Source: Costus lasius
Lineage: Eukaryota > Streptophyta > Magnoliopsida > Zingiberales > Costaceae
Reading direction: 5' to 3'
Assembly: GCA_027563935.2 (NCBI GenBank)
Contig: CM050449.1
Coordinates: 8,522,001 to 8,586,000 of the forward strand
Length of the DNA stretch: 64,000 bases
Position 1 is the first letter of the stretch. Each line of letters begins with the position of its first letter. The notes below the pieces were generated by a model. That model was not told the origin of the DNA. It did no database searches and worked only from the letters and a program-made list of their open reading frames with translations. Positions 61,367-64,000 of this stretch are shown in pieces. Both the position numbers and the translations under genes were made by a program.

Positions 61367-62784
61367 TATCAGGCCCGGAATTCTCCGGTTTAGCCCAGGA
61401 CAATTTGGGCTGGGCTGCAGCCCAAGCTCAAGCTCACAACACGCTGGCGAAACCTGCCCACGGAATCAAATACTTCGGTCAACATGTGGCGTTGACCCGA
61501 AGCCTTCGTCTTCAGCGAGCCGCGCGGACGCGCCGCGAACTTCGGTGGCGGACGAGTGCAGCCCACCGAAATGTGGACGCGGGCGACTGCTTCGACGACA
61601 CCGAAGAGATCGGACGGAGTCTTCGGAGGAAGACTGGGACGTGCGAGGAGATTTCGGCGGACGACGTCTCCTTCGCAATACCAGCGGAGCTTCGACAGCT
61701 TCTGCGACGTGGGCGGGATCTTCTGACGAGCTCGATGACGGCGGTCATGAGCGAAGCAAAAGAAGCAGGTCGCCTTCCCGATTTGGAAAGGCAGACGCGG
61801 CTTCGACGAGGTCGTAGCGGACGCGCAGCAGCTTTCCTTCGATAAAAGGAGCGTAGAGGCGACACAAGAGGAGGCAGGCAGCGTTGGGGAGCAACTCCAC
61901 CTGCGACGGCGAGGGCGTCGTCGCCCCTTCCAGAGCAAAGGCTCTGATGCCGCCAGAGGGCGAGGGTTCCGGCGCTGGGGCGTTGACGAGCGAGAGAGTG
62001 AGCGTTGAGCACTTGTAACCGGCGGCAGGTGTGCCGTCGGCGAGAGGATCTTGTGGGAGAGGGGCGGGCAACGGGGGTTGTCGGTAGTATGAGAACTTGA
62101 GAGGTTTTGTGGATTGATTCTCAGAATGAATGAAGTTCTTCCTCTTCCCGTATTTCCCTGTTCCGCGGGGTTATTATGTCTCCGACGATGCGATCGGCTG
62201 CGGGCGGCTGCCAGGACATCGACGAGACGTTGGGACGAGGCGCAGGCGGCGCGAGCGTCCTCTCCTTGCCAAGGCCGACGAAGAGCACGACGGCGGACGA
62301 AATGCAGGCGGCGTTCGTCAGCCGCTACGTGCGGCCTGAGGAGGACGAAGCTCGTTCGAACGCGTCAGGCGTTCGAAACGAGGAACGACGGATGTGGCAA
62401 GGAAGTCAACCGAATGGCGCAATCAACGGAAATCAGAGTTTGATTAGCGACTGACGTCAGGTGATGCAGGCGAGGCGATTTCGATGAATGGCGCGGTGGA
62501 AATCCGATTTGACGGTTGACTGGTCACGAGACGATTTCAAATCGAGGGTTGACATCGACGTGACGTCAGCGAAGATGGATATTCGATCGGCAGCGGCAGC
62601 AATTTTGACTAGTGGGTCAAAATTGATTTGGATGTATTTTGAATTAGGGTTTTTCGGACTTTTCTGATTTGGGAAAAGAAATTGGCCGGAAACCCTAGCG
62701 AGTTCGCGCATCCGATGTTCCGCCGGACGGCCCTAAGACAACGGATAAGCGCTGCTTTTAGGCCGATCCGACCGGGGCGTGACA
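61367..62784 (+). repeat. 3' LTR, 1,418 bp
   Basis: Starts TATCAGGCCCGGAATTC and ends CCGACCGGGGCGTGACA. It differs from the 5' LTR by scattered substitutions and a few small indels. Confidence 0.88.
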
Positions 62785-62789
62785 ATTAG

Positions 62790-64000
62790 TGTTACACCTC
62801 GGCCTAAGGTAGTCCAACGGAACACCAGATCAGGCGTGAAACCCTAGGATTTTCGGACGCAAAATCACCCCTAAATAGGAAATCCTAATTGTCGTCTAAA
62901 ACTTATCCCCAACTTGAACTTGAAATTTTAATTGAAAACCCTAACCTTAATTTAGAATTTTATCTCCGGTCAACCGGTCAACGCCATCACGTCGCTCAAA
63001 TTACTCGGAAGCTGACGTCAACCCTACGTCAGCACGCCAAATTCGCCGCGCGCCGCTGAAATTGTCTTTGTTGACGTGAGCCTTGCGTCAGTCACACAAA
63101 ATCGAATTCGTCGACTCGATTTCGCTCGCTGACCGTTCGGAATTTTGACTCCGCTCGCTGGTTGACGTCAGCCGTCTCGAATCGAACGCTGAGCGTTCGA
63201 TTCGCTCGCGTCTTCTTCCTTTCAACGCCGAACGCCGTTGTTAAACTCGACATCTACCTCGCCGCCACCTGCGCTCGTGGGCTCGCCGGAGGAAGAACGC
63301 GCCGGTTAGGGGATGGAAGCCGCCGCCTGAACCAGTGAAGAAGCGTAGAAGAACCCTGGTCGATACACAAAGCAGGGGAACAGAGATGGAGAGGAAGCAG
63401 CCTTTATTAACCTTCAGAAGCTTACAAATTCTCTCTTCCTCGTCGTCGGCCCCCTAACCGGCGATCCCTCTTCCCCTCCCTCGCAGGCGACCCCCTGGTG
63501 GCCGGCTACAGATCCCTCAAACTCGCTTATAGAACTCGCTCGCCAATCCTCTGATCGCTTCCTGATCCCCTCGCTGCTCTTGCCGCCACTTTAAAGAAGA
63601 GATCCACCGACCTTCCTTCACTCGCGTCGTCCGCTTCTTCCTGATGCGCCGACGCTGCTGTCTTCATGCGCGTCCGGTTCCTTCGGCGAGCTCGCGCCCG
63701 AGCTTCGCGAAGGTGATGTGATGTAGGAGAGAGCCATGTCTGCCTCACAAGGGCCGTCCGAACATGTATGTCTGCCTCATTCGGCGCATCTGACATAAGC
63801 GACCCATGCCTGCCTCACTCGGCGCATCTGACATGCTCACCCCTCTCCCCTACAACACTAAGGACCGGCGGAGCTCCACCGATCCCCTCGAGGTTAGGCA
63901 TCCCAGAGACCTAACCCGCAAGGTCCAGGGTGTCGAATCCTGGCACAGTTGTGAGGCAGACATGGCTCTCTCCTACATCATAAAAGGTCCCCTCGAGGTT
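62790..64000 (-). mobile_element. End of another, inverted LTR-type element, running off the window
   Basis: On the minus strand this sequence ends CCTTAGGCCGAGGTGTAACA, preceded by GGTGTTCCGTTGGACTACC and CCTAGGGTTTC. That is the same 3'-LTR design as the element to its left, in a diverged family. It begins directly after the ATTAG target duplication. The following kilobase is rich in TTGACGTCAG-type and CG-rich segments like the other LTRs of this window. The other end is not in view, so LTR against full element cannot be decided. Confidence 0.5.
63719..63980. repeat. 32-bp perfect inverted repeat around a tRNA-like stretch
   Basis: Bases 63719-63750 (with GTAGGAGAGAGCCATGTCTG) are the exact reverse complement of 63949-63980. 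The loop has about 40-bp repeats (CTGCCTCA-TCGGCGCATCTGACAT at about 63770 and 63810). It also has a tRNA T-arm-like CAGGGTGTCGAATCCTGGC. CCCCTCGAGGTT occurs at 63885-63896 and 63989-64000. Function unknown. Confidence 0.8.

Larger units (their letters stand above)
59470..62784 (+). mobile_element. Non-autonomous LTR retrotransposon with 1.4-kb LTRs and a 485-bp interior
   Basis: ATTAG flanks both sides (59465-59469 and 62785-62789). The LTRs are 59470-60881 and 61367-62784 and aligned throughout by eye. The interior (60882-61366) starts with GGTATCAGAGCAGG, the initiator-Met primer-binding motif. It ends with GGTGGGGGAGAATTA, the polypurine tract typical of Ty3/gypsy elements. Nothing between them looks like gag or pol. 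The first bases have decayed from TG to CG (left) and TA (right). Long frames inside the LTRs arise from GC-rich sequence and are not supported as genes. It is a Ty3-type deletion derivative or LARD/TRIM-like element. Confidence 0.88.

Noticed and set aside
59366..62443. Numerous 60-245 residue frames in the 1.4-kb LTRs
   Set aside because: Duplicated in both LTRs, overlapping on both strands, without retroviral or host domains.

Overview
This is a 64 kb piece of plant nuclear genome, most likely a monocot. The genes have many phase-consistent introns. The spacers are AT-rich, and the 5' exons of PRA1, the bZIP gene, GME and the pyruvate kinase are sharply GC-rich, a gradient typical of monocots. 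The species cannot be fixed from the sequence. Everything below was read by eye, so exon edges are GT/AG plus reading-frame models.

I find five intact protein genes. (1) A single-exon PRA1.B-type gene at 3516-4160 (+). (2) A six-exon group C (Opaque2/RISBZ-like) bZIP gene at 10772-19387 (+). (3) A six-exon mitochondrial-type uL22 (RPL22) gene at 25905-32721 (-). (4) A six-exon GDP-mannose 3,5-epimerase gene at 48847-50580 (+), with a leader intron and a TATA box. (5) A six-exon plastidial pyruvate kinase alpha-type gene at 52332-58673 (+). All five join without a frame break. They share no obvious pathway beyond GME (ascorbate and wall sugars) lying 1.7 kb upstream of the pyruvate kinase (plastid glycolysis, fatty-acid supply), which looks like chance neighbourhood. 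A broken WRKY group IId gene lies at 1440-2624 (-), divergent from PRA1. Unrecognised coding fragments sit at about 42.49-43.03 kb.

The rest is mostly transposon-derived. A degenerate Ty1/copia element (19552-24471) sits 164 bp after the bZIP stop. A hAT transposase remnant (about 33.33-33.9 kb) lies upstream of uL22. A solo LTR is at 36215-36564. A non-autonomous LTR element in minus orientation is at 37881-42451 (target duplication CGTAT). A second non-autonomous LTR element is at 59470-62784 (target duplication ATTAG) and directly abuts the end of another, inverted LTR that runs off the window. Two short MULE-like MITEs of one family, both with 9-bp target duplications, are at 10016-10200 and 45793-46188. 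Larger GTTTGG-ended DNA-transposon-like elements lie at 1-155, 7298-8176 and 43983-45445.

I see no operon, CRISPR array, rRNA gene or confident tRNA gene, and no convincing new biological system. The most unusual items are the WRKY relic, the family of large gene-less LTR elements with a shared 3'-LTR signature, a 50-bp perfect palindrome in a uL22 intron, and the paired GC-rich leader-like blocks around the nested LTR elements.
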